64,000 nt of DNA from Bordetella parapertussis. GTDB lineage: Bacteria > Pseudomonadota > Gammaproteobacteria > Burkholderiales > SG8-41. The notes under the pieces are model-generated. The model was not told the origin of the DNA and ran no database searches. It saw nothing but the letters and a program-made list of their open reading frames with translations. The DNA lies in NCBI GenBank assembly GCA_945861275.1, contig CAMATZ010000030.1, forward strand, positions 1-64,000, read 5' to 3'. The position numbers and the translations under genes were made by a program. Below, piece by piece: positions 1-7,670 of the stretch. How positions within the stretch are numbered: the stretch's first letter is position 1; the number at the start of each line of letters is the position of its first letter.

Positions 1-917
1 CCGGAGAAAAGCAGCAGGACGAAGGACGCAGGCAGCACCCCGATGGCGATCCGCCCCACCGTCATGGCGTGCAAGTTACGGGCAAACACAATTTCCACCA
101 CACGCCCGCCGAACTGCGCGCAGCCCTTCAGTGAAGCGACCCATACCGCTGCCGAGGCGGCGAGGCCCGACGCTTCCAGCAGCGGTATCAGTTGCACCGA
201 CACCACGCTGAACACGAAACCGTTGAGTGACATCACCAGCGCAAACAGCGCCATCGCCACCACGCGCTTGCTGCTTGCAAGCGGCGGGCCGTCGCGCGAA
301 GACGTCGCCACGGCAACTTCGTCAGCCTTGCCTGCTGGTTCCCTGCGCGCGAGTCCGATCCAGTTCAGAGGCAGGCACAGCGCGAGGTTGATCGCCGCGA
401 ACATCACCAGCGTTTGCCGCCAGCCACCCGCCTGGTTGAGGTAGTGGCCGGCCACCCAGAACACGGTCGAAGCAAACGCGCCAAATAGGGTGAGATAGGA
501 GATCGCGAGGCGCCCGCGCGAGGGTACGACTTGCACCAGCGCAGCGAATGCGGCGTCGTAGAGGCAAAGGCGCATGCCCACCCCGAGCCACGCCCACACC
601 GCCAGGTAGCTCCACTCGGATGTCACCAGTGACAGCGCGTAGAGGCCGAGCGACACCATCAACGTGCCTGCGCTCATGATCGCGCGCGCGCCATGCCGGT
701 CTATCGCCCGCCCTGCCCATGCCGAGACCGCGCCCATCGCCAGCAGCGAGACCGTGAAGCCGAAGTAGACCAGGCTTAGTCCCCAGCCGGTGTCGGCCGC
801 TATCGGGCCGGCCAGCACGCCGAGGCAATAATAAGCAGTACCCCACGCGGTGATCTGCGCAACGCCGAGCGCGCAGACGGCGACGAGCAGCGGGTCCCGC
901 TGCGCCAGCGGCGTCAT
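1..917 (-). CDS. MFS transporter, cut by the left edge
   Basis: The first 305 residues of a major facilitator superfamily carrier are read on the minus strand from an ATG at 917; the 3' end lies outside the window. At least eight hydrophobic segments are visible. The loop after the second one contains AGRAIDRHGARAIM, the typical MFS loop motif (GxxxDRxGxR). The gene starts 12 bases after the stop of the exported amidohydrolase on the same strand, and that gene follows a Bug receptor, so the three probably form one uptake and catabolic unit. The substrate cannot be told. No internal stop is seen. Confidence 0.85.
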   Translation of the reverse strand, partial: MTPLAQRDPLLVAVCALGVAQITAWGTAYYCLGVLAGPIAADTGWGLSLVYFGFTVSLLAMGAVSAWAGRAIDRHGARAIMSAGTLMVSLGLYALSLVTSEWSYLAVWAWLGVGMRLCLYDAAFAALVQVVPSRGRLAISYLTLFGAFASTVFWVAGHYLNQAGGWRQTLVMFAAINLALCLPLNWIGLARREPAGKADEVAVATSSRDGPPLASSKRVVAMALFALVMSLNGFVFSVVSVQLIPLLEASGLAASAAVWVASLKGCAQFGGRVVEIVFARNLHAMTVGRIAIGVLPASFVLLLFS

Positions 918-929
918 GTCTCTGGACAG

Positions 930-2003
930 CTACCGGCCAAGTTTGTAGAGCCGCTCGGCATTCTCGTATCCGATCAGGCGCACCACGTCCGGGGGCAGTA
1001 CCGACAGCAGTTGCCGGATGCCGCGCCGTTGACCTTCACCCCGGCTCGCAAACAGGCGCGGGGTATGCGGGCCGCTGTAGTGCGTGGCGACGATCATGGT
1101 GTCACTTCCGAGCACGAAGCGCTCAGGGAAATCCTTCAGGAGCGCGATCCAATCCTCATTCACCGCGCCTGCCGGATGCACCATCGCACCAGGCCTGGGA
1201 CTGGTAGGCCGAATGCTGAGTGACAGATTGGCGTGCCGCCCGAGCAACGCGCGTACCAGCGCGGGAGTGAAATAGCCGAGCGGGCCCGAACCCGCGTGCG
1301 CCCACACGATCTTTGTCTTGTGGTTGTGCGCCAGCAGGCGCTCGAAGCCCGCAATATTGGCCTGCAGCAACGGAGGATTCTGCGCCGCCCGCAGACTTGC
1401 CGGCGTCGCGACGTCAGACGGCACCGGATCGAAGTGGAGGTCGATGGGCACGTCGTGTCGTGCCGCGATGTCGGCAAGCAGGCGCAGCAGCGGGTGATCT
1501 GGTGCTACTGTTTCGTACGCGTGGCCGGGTGCAAGGGACAGGTGATGCGCGGTAATTTCGCCGAACCCTTTGGCCCCGCTCGCAATAATGCGCTCTGCCG
1601 TTTCCTCGAACTTCTGGCGCGCCTGCTCGGACACCTCAGGGGATTTCCCCGCCTCCTGCAGCATGGGATTCAGCGTCCCGCCACCGCCCAGCATGGCAAG
1701 ACGCGGGCCGTACAGCTTGGTCATCTCAGTGAAGCTTTCCGTATCAGGACCCGCGCGCACCCGGGGCGGCGACATGACCAGCATTGTACGAATACGCTCC
1801 GTCCCCATCATCCGTAGCGCCGTGCGCGCTGCCTCATCGAAGTCGGCAAGCGCACCCTTGTCCGCGAACAGATGCACGTGCACGTCGATCCATTCGCTCG
1901 ATGCTTGTGCAGGCAGCACGGACCCCATCACAGTGCAAACAAAAGCCACCAGCAGTGCGGCCATGCTGCTAAACGCAAGATGAGTCGTCTGCCGCAGTCT
2001 CAT
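930..2003 (-). CDS. exported amidohydrolase-family metal hydrolase
   Basis: A 357-residue protein of the amidohydrolase_2 (TIM-barrel) type. An N-terminal signal peptide of about 34 residues ends near PAQAS. Right after it comes IDVHVHLF, the HxH metal motif of beta strand 1. Further metal or active-site candidates are the H in DLHFDPVP, the H in VWAHAGSG and the late Asp in VLGSDTMI. Family members hydrolyse or decarboxylate small ring or lactone substrates; the substrate here is unknown. Export to the periplasm is less usual for the family. It follows a Bug receptor gene by 70 bases and precedes an MFS gene by 12, which suggests a shared small-molecule pathway. Confidence 0.8.
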   Translation of the reverse strand: MRLRQTTHLAFSSMAALLVAFVCTVMGSVLPAQASSEWIDVHVHLFADKGALADFDEAARTALRMMGTERIRTMLVMSPPRVRAGPDTESFTEMTKLYGPRLAMLGGGGTLNPMLQEAGKSPEVSEQARQKFEETAERIIASGAKGFGEITAHHLSLAPGHAYETVAPDHPLLRLLADIAARHDVPIDLHFDPVPSDVATPASLRAAQNPPLLQANIAGFERLLAHNHKTKIVWAHAGSGPLGYFTPALVRALLGRHANLSLSIRPTSPRPGAMVHPAGAVNEDWIALLKDFPERFVLGSDTMIVATHYSGPHTPRLFASRGEGQRRGIRQLLSVLPPDVVRLIGYENAERLYKLGR

Positions 2004-2050
2004 GATTTGCTGTTTCAGTTGGTTCAGGCAGCGAACAGCATTATCTTTGT

Positions 2051-2067
2051 AACTATTTGTTTTTATT
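2051..2067 (+). repeat. dispersed AT-rich motif, copy 1
   Basis: AACTATTTGTTTTTATT lies just beyond the stop codon of the Bug receptor gene, between it and the amidohydrolase gene. The same or nearly the same string occurs at 5632, 14223, 39139 (reverse) and 48289, with weaker copies at 12415, 47509 and 59552. It stands out in a GC-rich background. Confidence 0.7.
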
Positions 2068-2073
2068 AAATTC

Positions 2074-3039
2074 TTACTCGATCTTGAAGCCGCTTATTTT
2101 AATCACATTCGCCCAGCGATCTTTCTCGGAGGCGATCCATTTGCCCATTTCCGGCGGCGGCATGGTGAGCTGCACGGTACCTTGCAGGGCGAGTTTTTCT
2201 TTGATCTCGGGCAGCGCGAGTATGCGTCGGACTTCGTTGCTCATTTTGTTGACGATTTCGGGCGCGAGCTTGGCCGGCCCCATGATGCCCTGATACGACC
2301 CGGTGACGAAGCCTTCGAGTCCCGCCGTTTCCCCGACGGTGGGGGTGCCGGGCAGATTGACATCGCGCTTCTCGCTGGATACCGCGATCAGTTTCAGTCT
2401 GCCGGATTTGACGTGCGGCATGATTTGCAGCATGCCCATGAACATAAGGTCGCCCTCGCCGGTGGCCAGGGTCATGACGGCTGCCTGCCCGCCTTTGGTC
2501 GGCACGTACACCCACTTCGTGCCGGCACGCTGTTCGAGCGACAGTCCGGCCAGATGCGGCGCGCTGCCGAGTCCGACCGGCACATTGAGTTTGCCGGGAT
2601 TTGCCTTTGCCAGTGCGATAAGTTCTTTTACGGTTTTCACCGGCACGCTCGGATGCACGGTCAACAGATGCGGCGAGTACGACACCATGCTTACCGGCGT
2701 GAGATCGCGAATAATATCGAACGGCAACTTGGTGTACACACTGGGAGAAATGGCGAGACCTCCCAGATCGGTCAACACCATGGTATAGCCGTCGGCGGGC
2801 GCGCGCGCGGTCAGTTCCATCGCGATGTTGCCGCCGGCGCCGACGCGGTTATCGACCAGCACCAGCGGCCCCCACGCTTCGGTCAGCTTGGGACCGATCA
2901 TGCGCGCGAGGATGTCCGAGGTGCCACCCGGCGGAAACGGAATCAGCATGCGGATCGTCTTGGTGGGCCAGGTTTGGGCAATGGCGGTGAGCGGTAGCGT
3001 GGCGCAAATGGCAGTGACGATGCAGGCGATGAAACGCAT
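2074..3039 (-). CDS. Bug/TctC-family periplasmic solute-binding receptor
   Basis: A 321-residue tripartite tricarboxylate transporter receptor. The start at 3039 is chosen because a purine-rich GAGGAGAG precedes it and it begins a clean signal peptide (MRFIACIVTAICATLPLTAIAQ); an upstream start at 3150 would add 37 unlikely residues. Hallmarks are WPTKTIRMLIPFPPGGTSD at the mature N terminus, VDNRVGAGG, and ADGYTMVLT. These proteins bind small carboxylates in the periplasm for a TctAB carrier or for sensing. No TctA or TctB gene is present here. It heads a minus-strand group with the amidohydrolase and MFS genes. Confidence 0.9.
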   Translation of the reverse strand: MRFIACIVTAICATLPLTAIAQTWPTKTIRMLIPFPPGGTSDILARMIGPKLTEAWGPLVLVDNRVGAGGNIAMELTARAPADGYTMVLTDLGGLAISPSVYTKLPFDIIRDLTPVSMVSYSPHLLTVHPSVPVKTVKELIALAKANPGKLNVPVGLGSAPHLAGLSLEQRAGTKWVYVPTKGGQAAVMTLATGEGDLMFMGMLQIMPHVKSGRLKLIAVSSEKRDVNLPGTPTVGETAGLEGFVTGSYQGIMGPAKLAPEIVNKMSNEVRRILALPEIKEKLALQGTVQLTMPPPEMGKWIASEKDRWANVIKISGFKIE

Positions 3040-3148
3040 GAAACTCTCCTCGGGTAACAGGTTGACTCCTTGTTTAGTGTAGCTGTCCAGCGCGATGCTG
3101 TCGAACGCGCGGCGAGGTCGCGCTGACGTAGTATCCTTGGCGTTTCCC

Positions 3149-4162
3149 ATGAAACCCTTGGCTTACAACATTCTGCGCGTGCTCGCCGGCGGTGAGTTCC
3201 ACTCCGGCGCCGCACTGGCGCAGGCGCTCAAGGTGTCTCGCGCGAGCGTGTGGAACGCGGTGCAGGCAATCGAAGCCGCAGGGCTGGAGGTCTATCGTAT
3301 CCGCGGGCGCGGTTACCGTCTGGCACGGCCGCTGGCGATGCTGGATGCGGGGCGGCTCGCGCACATGCTGGGAGACGCCACACCGTTCAGTGTGGACATC
3401 ATGGATGAAGCCGATTCCACCAACACGCTGCTCACGCTGCGCGCGCAAGCCGGTGCGCCTCACGCCAGCGTGATCGCGGTGGAATGGCAGCGCGCCGGGC
3501 GCGGCCGCATGAACCGGCCGTGGCACGCGGCTGTCGGCGGCGCACTCACGTTCTCGGTATTGTGGCGGTTTTCGCAGGGCGCGGCGACGCTGGCGGGACT
3601 GAGTTTGGCGGTTGGTCTGGCGGTGGTGCGCGCGCTCGAAACGCTGGGTGTGACGGGTGCGGGTTTGAAATGGCCCAACGATGTGCTGTGGCGCGGACGC
3701 AAAATTGCCGGCATTCTGATTGAAATGCAAGGTGACGCATTGGGGCCCAGCGCGGTGGTGATAGGCGCGGGCATCAACGTGCGCTTGTCGCCCGCCGTGA
3801 GTGCGCGCATAGATCAGGCGGCCGCGGATTTGGAAACCATGCTAAACGCGATTGGTGGAAAGACAACCAGCGGCACGCAGGGAGTGGATCGCAATCAGTT
3901 GCTGGCGACGCTGCTGACGGAATTCAACAAAACGCTGCTGCAGTTTGAACGCGCAGGTTTCCGGCCGTTTCGCGACGACTGGCAGCGCCGCCATGTGCAT
4001 CAAGGCTGTGCGGTGCGCCTCACCCTGCCCGGCGGCGCGCGCGAATCAGGCATAGCGCGCGGCGTGGGCGAGGATGGCGGCCTGCTGCTGGAAACGGCGC
4101 GCGGCGTGCGCCCGTTTCATAGCGGCGACGTGCATTTGCGCGCGGTGGGGCGGTTGACATGA
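3149..4162 (+). CDS. birA: BirA bifunctional biotin ligase and repressor
   Basis: A 337-residue biotin-[acetyl-CoA carboxylase] ligase that makes biotinyl-5'-AMP and transfers biotin to the carboxyl carrier protein. Residues 1-60 form a winged helix-turn-helix (SGAALAQALKVSRASVWNAV), so this is the type that can also repress biotin genes. The biotin and ATP loop GRGR is at 117-120, followed by KWPNDVLWRGRKIAGIL and a small C-terminal SH3-like domain. The ATG at 3149 fits the family N terminus better than an upstream in-frame start at 3095. Its stop overlaps the start of coaX by 4 bases, so the two are translationally coupled. It diverges from the Bug receptor gene. Confidence 0.96.
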   Translation: MKPLAYNILRVLAGGEFHSGAALAQALKVSRASVWNAVQAIEAAGLEVYRIRGRGYRLARPLAMLDAGRLAHMLGDATPFSVDIMDEADSTNTLLTLRAQAGAPHASVIAVEWQRAGRGRMNRPWHAAVGGALTFSVLWRFSQGAATLAGLSLAVGLAVVRALETLGVTGAGLKWPNDVLWRGRKIAGILIEMQGDALGPSAVVIGAGINVRLSPAVSARIDQAAADLETMLNAIGGKTTSGTQGVDRNQLLATLLTEFNKTLLQFERAGFRPFRDDWQRRHVHQGCAVRLTLPGGARESGIARGVGEDGGLLLETARGVRPFHSGDVHLRAVGRLT

Positions 4163-4914
4163 ACGCCGGCATGATCGTGCTCGCCATCGATGCCGGTAAC
4201 AGCCGCATCAAATGGGGCATGGCCGACGGCAACGGCTGGCTGCGGCGGGCCTGGCTGGAAACCGCCGTGGCGCATACGCTCGGTGATACGCTGAAGGATT
4301 TGCCGCTGCCGGCGCGCATCGTGGTTTCCAATGTTGCGGGCGAGCGCGTGCGTGCTGCGCTCGCGCATTCGCTCGCGCGCCACGGCGTGGCGCCGTTGTG
4401 GGCGCAGGGCCGCGCGCAGCAATGCGGCGTGCGCAGCGGCTACGCCGATCCGGCGCAGCTCGGCGCCGATCGCTGGGCGGGATTGATCGCGGCGTGGAAG
4501 CGCTACGCCTGCGCCTGCGTGGTGGTCAATGCGGGCACCACCATGACGGTGGACGCGCTGTCCGCCGAAGGCGTGTTTCTTGGCGGCGTGATTGTGCCGG
4601 GGCTGGATTTGATGCGCGCGTCGCTTGCGCGTGGCACCGCGCAACTGAAATTACAGCACGGCGCGTTTTATTATTTTCCCGATAACACCGCGGATGCCAT
4701 CATGAGCGGTGCAGTCAACGCTGCCGCCGGCGCGATAGACCGCATGCGCGCTTACATGGAGGAAACAGGGCAGGGCGAAGCGCTGGTGGTATTGTCAGGC
4801 GGCGCCGCCATGCTGCTCAAGCCGCGGCTTAACGCGCGCACCGAGCTGGTGGATAATCTGGTGCTCGACGGATTGCTTGAAATTGCCCGGCACGATAGCG
4901 CAACAGCATGTTGA
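4159..4914 (+). CDS. coaX: type III pantothenate kinase
   Basis: A 251-residue CoaX, which phosphorylates pantothenate in the first step of coenzyme A synthesis. Seen motifs are the ATP-binding IDAGNSRIKW (Asp11), the pantothenate-site GADRW (102-106) and NAGTTMTVD (from 124), then FPDNTADAIMSG near the dimer interface. The length is normal. The start overlaps the birA stop (ATGA), and the birA-coaX pairing is common in betaproteobacteria. The type III enzyme is insensitive to CoA feedback and needs a monovalent cation. Confidence 0.96.
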   Translation: MNAGMIVLAIDAGNSRIKWGMADGNGWLRRAWLETAVAHTLGDTLKDLPLPARIVVSNVAGERVRAALAHSLARHGVAPLWAQGRAQQCGVRSGYADPAQLGADRWAGLIAAWKRYACACVVVNAGTTMTVDALSAEGVFLGGVIVPGLDLMRASLARGTAQLKLQHGAFYYFPDNTADAIMSGAVNAAAGAIDRMRAYMEETGQGEALVVLSGGAAMLLKPRLNARTELVDNLVLDGLLEIARHDSATAC

Positions 4915-4966
4915 TAAGAGCGTTGAATAGTGAATTGAAAAGCGGGCTTAAGAGAGAGTCGCGACG

Positions 4967-5626
4967 ATGCGCCTGATTTTCTTGTTGCTGGTGCTGGCCC
5001 ATCTTGCGTTTTACGCGTGGGTGCATTACCTGCGCGTCGCGGTGGATGCTGACGCGCATATTCAACAAGTGCAGATCACACCGGAGAAAATTCGTTTGCT
5101 GAACGCGCCCGCGCCGCGCGTGCAGGGGAGCGCCGCAGCGAACCCGCGCAATGGCAAAGCCGCCGCGGCTTGCCTGGAATGGGGCGCATTCATTGGGCCC
5201 GAGGCGGTGCGCGCGGATGCAGCTATCGCCGAATTGGGGCTACCGGCAGCGCAGCTCAAGCGCGTGGCGGCCGATCGGCCGGGCTACTGGGTGGTGATTC
5301 CCCCGCTCAAAACTCGGGCAGAGGCGGAGCGGACCGCCGAGCGGCTCAAGGGCCTGGGTATTACCGATATCGTGCTCGATCCGCCGCAACGGCGCAACGC
5401 GATTTCGCTGGGGATATTTCGCACCGAAGAAGCCGCGCAGACCCTGCTCAGTGCGGTGCAAAAAAAGGGTGTGGATAACGCTGTGCTTGAACTGCGCGAG
5501 AATTTTTTCCGGCGCGTGGTGTTCTATGTGCGCGAGCCAGATGCAGCCACCGTCGCCAAACTGAGCGCGCTGCGCGCCGCCACGCCGGGGACTGAAGTCA
5601 AAGCCGTGCCTTGCCCTACGGTATAA
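4967..5626 (+). CDS. SPOR-domain membrane protein
   Basis: A 219-residue protein with one N-terminal membrane segment (MRLIFLLLVLAHLAFYAWV), a short linker rich in Ala, and a C-terminal SPOR-like fold from about residue 70 to 150 (YWVVIPPLKTRAEAERTAERL, then ISLGIFRTEEAAQTLL). SPOR domains bind denuded septal peptidoglycan, so a role at the division site is inferred. It lies 52 bases after coaX on the same strand. The stop is only 7 bases from the stop of the convergent rfaE2 gene. Confidence 0.8.
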   Translation: MRLIFLLLVLAHLAFYAWVHYLRVAVDADAHIQQVQITPEKIRLLNAPAPRVQGSAAANPRNGKAAAACLEWGAFIGPEAVRADAAIAELGLPAAQLKRVAADRPGYWVVIPPLKTRAEAERTAERLKGLGITDIVLDPPQRRNAISLGIFRTEEAAQTLLSAVQKKGVDNAVLELRENFFRRVVFYVREPDAATVAKLSALRAATPGTEVKAVPCPTV

Positions 5627-5631
5627 TACTT

Positions 5632-5648
5632 AACTATTTGTTTTTATT
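5632..5648 (+). repeat. dispersed AT-rich motif, copy 2, inside the end of rfaE2
   Basis: AACTATTTGTTTTTATT, identical to copy 1 at 2051. Read on the minus strand it provides the last codons (NKNK) and the TAG stop of rfaE2, so the motif seems to have become part of the gene end. Confidence 0.7.
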
Positions 5649-6146
5649 GATAAATTGTCCGTTTGCGCGGATGGCATCGAGCAGCGCAGTGGTCGATTTC
5701 TGATGCAAAAACGGAATCGCCTGCACGCTGCCGCCCCACGCCAGCACCTCGGCTGCGCCGACGATGGCATCGGTCTGCCAGTCGCCGCCTTTAATCAACA
5801 CCTCGGGCCGCAGCGCCTGTATCAGGGCCAGCGGCGTGTCTGCTTCAAACCAGGTGACGGCACTCACCGCTTCCAGCGCTGCAATCAGCGCCGCGCGATC
5901 TTCTAGGCAATTGATTGGACGATCATCGCCTTTACCCAAACGTTTGGTGGAAGCGTCGCTGTTGAGTGCGACGACCAGACTTGCGCCCAGCGTGCGTGCC
6001 TGCGCGAGATAGGTGACATGCCCGCGGTGCAGTACGTCGAACACGCCGTTGGTGAACACCAGCGGGCGCGGCAGCGCACGCGCATATTCAGCAACGCTTT
6101 GCGGCGCGACGATTTTCTGTTCGAAGGCGGGTGGCCGGTAGTTCAC
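5634..6146 (-). CDS. rfaE2: D-glycero-beta-D-manno-heptose 1-phosphate adenylyltransferase
   Basis: A stand-alone nucleotidyltransferase domain (170 residues) corresponding to the C-terminal half of E. coli HldE. It makes ADP-heptose for the LPS inner core. The nucleotidyltransferase signature is clear: FTNGVFDVLHRGH with the HxGH motif, then GKGDDRP, LIKGGDW and KSTTALLDAIR. The GTG at 6146 puts the family-typical FEQKI just after the start; a TTG at 6173 would add nine residues. The sugar kinase half (rfaE1) is not in the window. The last four residues and the stop codon come from the dispersed AT-rich motif. Confidence 0.92.
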   Translation of the reverse strand: MNYRPPAFEQKIVAPQSVAEYARALPRPLVFTNGVFDVLHRGHVTYLAQARTLGASLVVALNSDASTKRLGKGDDRPINCLEDRAALIAALEAVSAVTWFEADTPLALIQALRPEVLIKGGDWQTDAIVGAAEVLAWGGSVQAIPFLHQKSTTALLDAIRANGQFINKNK

Positions 6147-6203
6147 TTTGGCCGGGCGTATTCCTGCGCCCAAAAAATGGATCCCCCCGCCGTTGACGGA
6201 AAG

Positions 6204-6776
6204 TCAATCAAGATACTCAAACACCCGCACCACTTTTTGCACGCCGCCGGTGGTACGCGCGACGTCGGTGGCGGCGTCGGCCTCGCCGCGCTTGACCAGG
6301 CCCATCAAATACACCACGCTGTTTTCGGTGACCACCTTGACGTGTACGGGGTTGAACTTCTGGCCGTCGAGAAAGCGCGCTTTGACCTTGGAGGTGAGAA
6401 ACGCGTCAGTGGTGCGCACACTCAGTGCGCTGTTGCCCGACACCTGCAATTCGTTGAACACACCACGCACGTTTTCGACGGCGCGCGCGATGCGCCCGGC
6501 GTCTTCGCGCGCGGCGGCGCTGGGCACTTCTCCGGTCAGCAACACCATGCGGTTATAGCTGGTGATGTTGAGGTGCGCATCGCGCACGCGTTCGCCTATG
6601 CGGCTCGACGCTTTGAGTTCAATGCCCTGATCCTCGGCCACTGTGCCGAACGTGCGCCGGTCTTCCGCGAGCAACACGCCGGTGGTCGCGGCCCCGCCCA
6701 TCAGCGCCAAGGCACAACCACCCAACAGCGGCAGCGCGGCGAGCATCAAGGTCATCCATCCGCAAATTTTTCGCAT
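6204..6776 (-). CDS. dolP: BON-domain outer-membrane lipoprotein (DolP/YraP)
   Basis: A 190-residue lipoprotein. The signal peptide ends in the lipobox LLGGC (Cys21), and two BON domains follow at about residues 55-115 and 125-190 (ITSYNRMVLLTGEVPS; NSVVYLMGLVKRGEADAATDVART). DolP supports outer membrane integrity and cell-wall amidase activation at the septum in E. coli. The neighbours diaA, yraN and lpoA are the same as in E. coli, which supports the name. Its start codon touches the diaA stop (one-base overlap at 6776), so the two are co-translated. Confidence 0.92.
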   Translation of the reverse strand: MRKICGWMTLMLAALPLLGGCALALMGGAATTGVLLAEDRRTFGTVAEDQGIELKASSRIGERVRDAHLNITSYNRMVLLTGEVPSAAAREDAGRIARAVENVRGVFNELQVSGNSALSVRTTDAFLTSKVKARFLDGQKFNPVHVKVVTENSVVYLMGLVKRGEADAATDVARTTGGVQKVVRVFEYLD

Positions 6777-7366
6777 CAGTCCACCCCCAATAATAAACAG
6801 TCAATGGCATCACAAAGGCAGTGCAAGGTCAGCAGATGCACTTCCTGAATCCGCGCCGTGCTTTGCGCCGGCACGCAGATATGAACGTCTTTTACACCGA
6901 TGAGTTCCCCGACGCGACCGCCATTGCGCCCAGACAGCGCCACCACGGACATACCGCACTCGTGCGCGGCCTCAATCGCAGCCACCACGTTTTTGGAGTT
7001 GCCGCTGGTGGAAATCGCCAACAAAACGTCGTTGGCATGGCCCAGCGCGCGCACCTGGCGCGAAAACACCTGTTCGTATGCGTAGTCGTTGGCGATGGAG
7101 GTCAGCGTCGAGGCGTCGGTGGTCAGCGCGATGCCGGCAAGGCCGGGACGCTCTTTTTCAAAACGATTCAGCAGCTCGGACGAGAAGTGTTGCGCATCGG
7201 CTGCCGAGCCGCCGTTGCCGCAAGCGAGTATCTTGCCGTCGGCCTGGAGGCATTCGAGCATCAGCTGCGCGGCGGCGGCAATCGGCGCGGCGAGTGCATC
7301 CATGCACTCCAGCTTCAAGTGCGCGCTCTCGGAAAAATTTTCGCTGATGCGGCTCACCAGGTCCAT
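6776..7366 (-). CDS. diaA: SIS-domain DnaA initiator-associating protein DiaA
   Basis: A 196-residue single SIS-domain protein. [13 protein letters not shown] and [11 protein letters not shown] are the SIS phosphosugar-binding loops. The C terminus, [19 protein letters not shown], closely resembles my recollection of E. coli DiaA, and the gene sits in the lpoA-yraN-diaA-dolP order. DiaA binds DnaA and promotes replication initiation. The close relative GmhA (phosphoheptose isomerase) is the alternative; rfaE2 of the heptose pathway lies two genes away, so a heptose role is not excluded. Confidence 0.85.
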   Translation of the reverse strand: MDLVSRISENFSESAHLKLECMDALAAPIAAAAQLMLECLQADGKILACGNGGSAADAQHFSSELLNRFEKERPGLAGIALTTDASTLTSIANDYAYEQVFSRQVRALGHANDVLLAISTSGNSKNVVAAIEAAHECGMSVVALSGRNGGRVGELIGVKDVHICVPAQSTARIQEVHLLTLHCLCDAIDCLLLGVD

Positions 7367-7404
7367 GCCGCTATTTTGCGCCGCTACGCAGCATTTGTAC
7401 AGCC

Positions 7405-7650
7405 CTACGGTGTCCCGCTGGCTGGATCTCCCGGCAAACGCGCAAGCAGCGCATGCACAGGCTCGCCCAGCACCAGTGCGATGTGCGCGAGATCATGCGC
7501 GAGCGCTACACCTTCGCTTACCTGCGCGCCGATGTGCACATCGTGCGCCGCGGCAGCTGCCGCGGGCGTGGTTGACGTAGAATGGGTAAGTGACAGCGAG
7601 ACCGACTGCTTGAGGGTGCTGTTAGGGGGCACGGTCGAATAATCGCGCAC
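7405..7650 (-). CDS. possible small hypothetical protein
   Basis: An 81-codon open frame upstream of diaA on the same strand, in an otherwise empty stretch of about 300 bases (7367-7670). It ends 38 bases before the diaA start. Codon choice in its second half (GCG, CTG, GGC) resembles the neighbours, but the product matches nothing I recognise and shows no motif, signal or membrane segment. A frame on the other strand is also open here. It could be a real small gene or chance. Confidence 0.22.
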   Translation of the reverse strand: MRDYSTVPPNSTLKQSVSLSLTHSTSTTPAAAAAAHDVHIGAQVSEGVALAHDLAHIALVLGEPVHALLARLPGDPASGTP

Positions 7651-7670
7651 GCATTATACGGGGTTACTCC

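Noticed and set aside
322-846. A 174-codon minus-strand frame near the left edge
   Set aside because: A different frame of the same strand encodes a clear MFS transporter from 917 to the edge; this one is its out-of-frame shadow.
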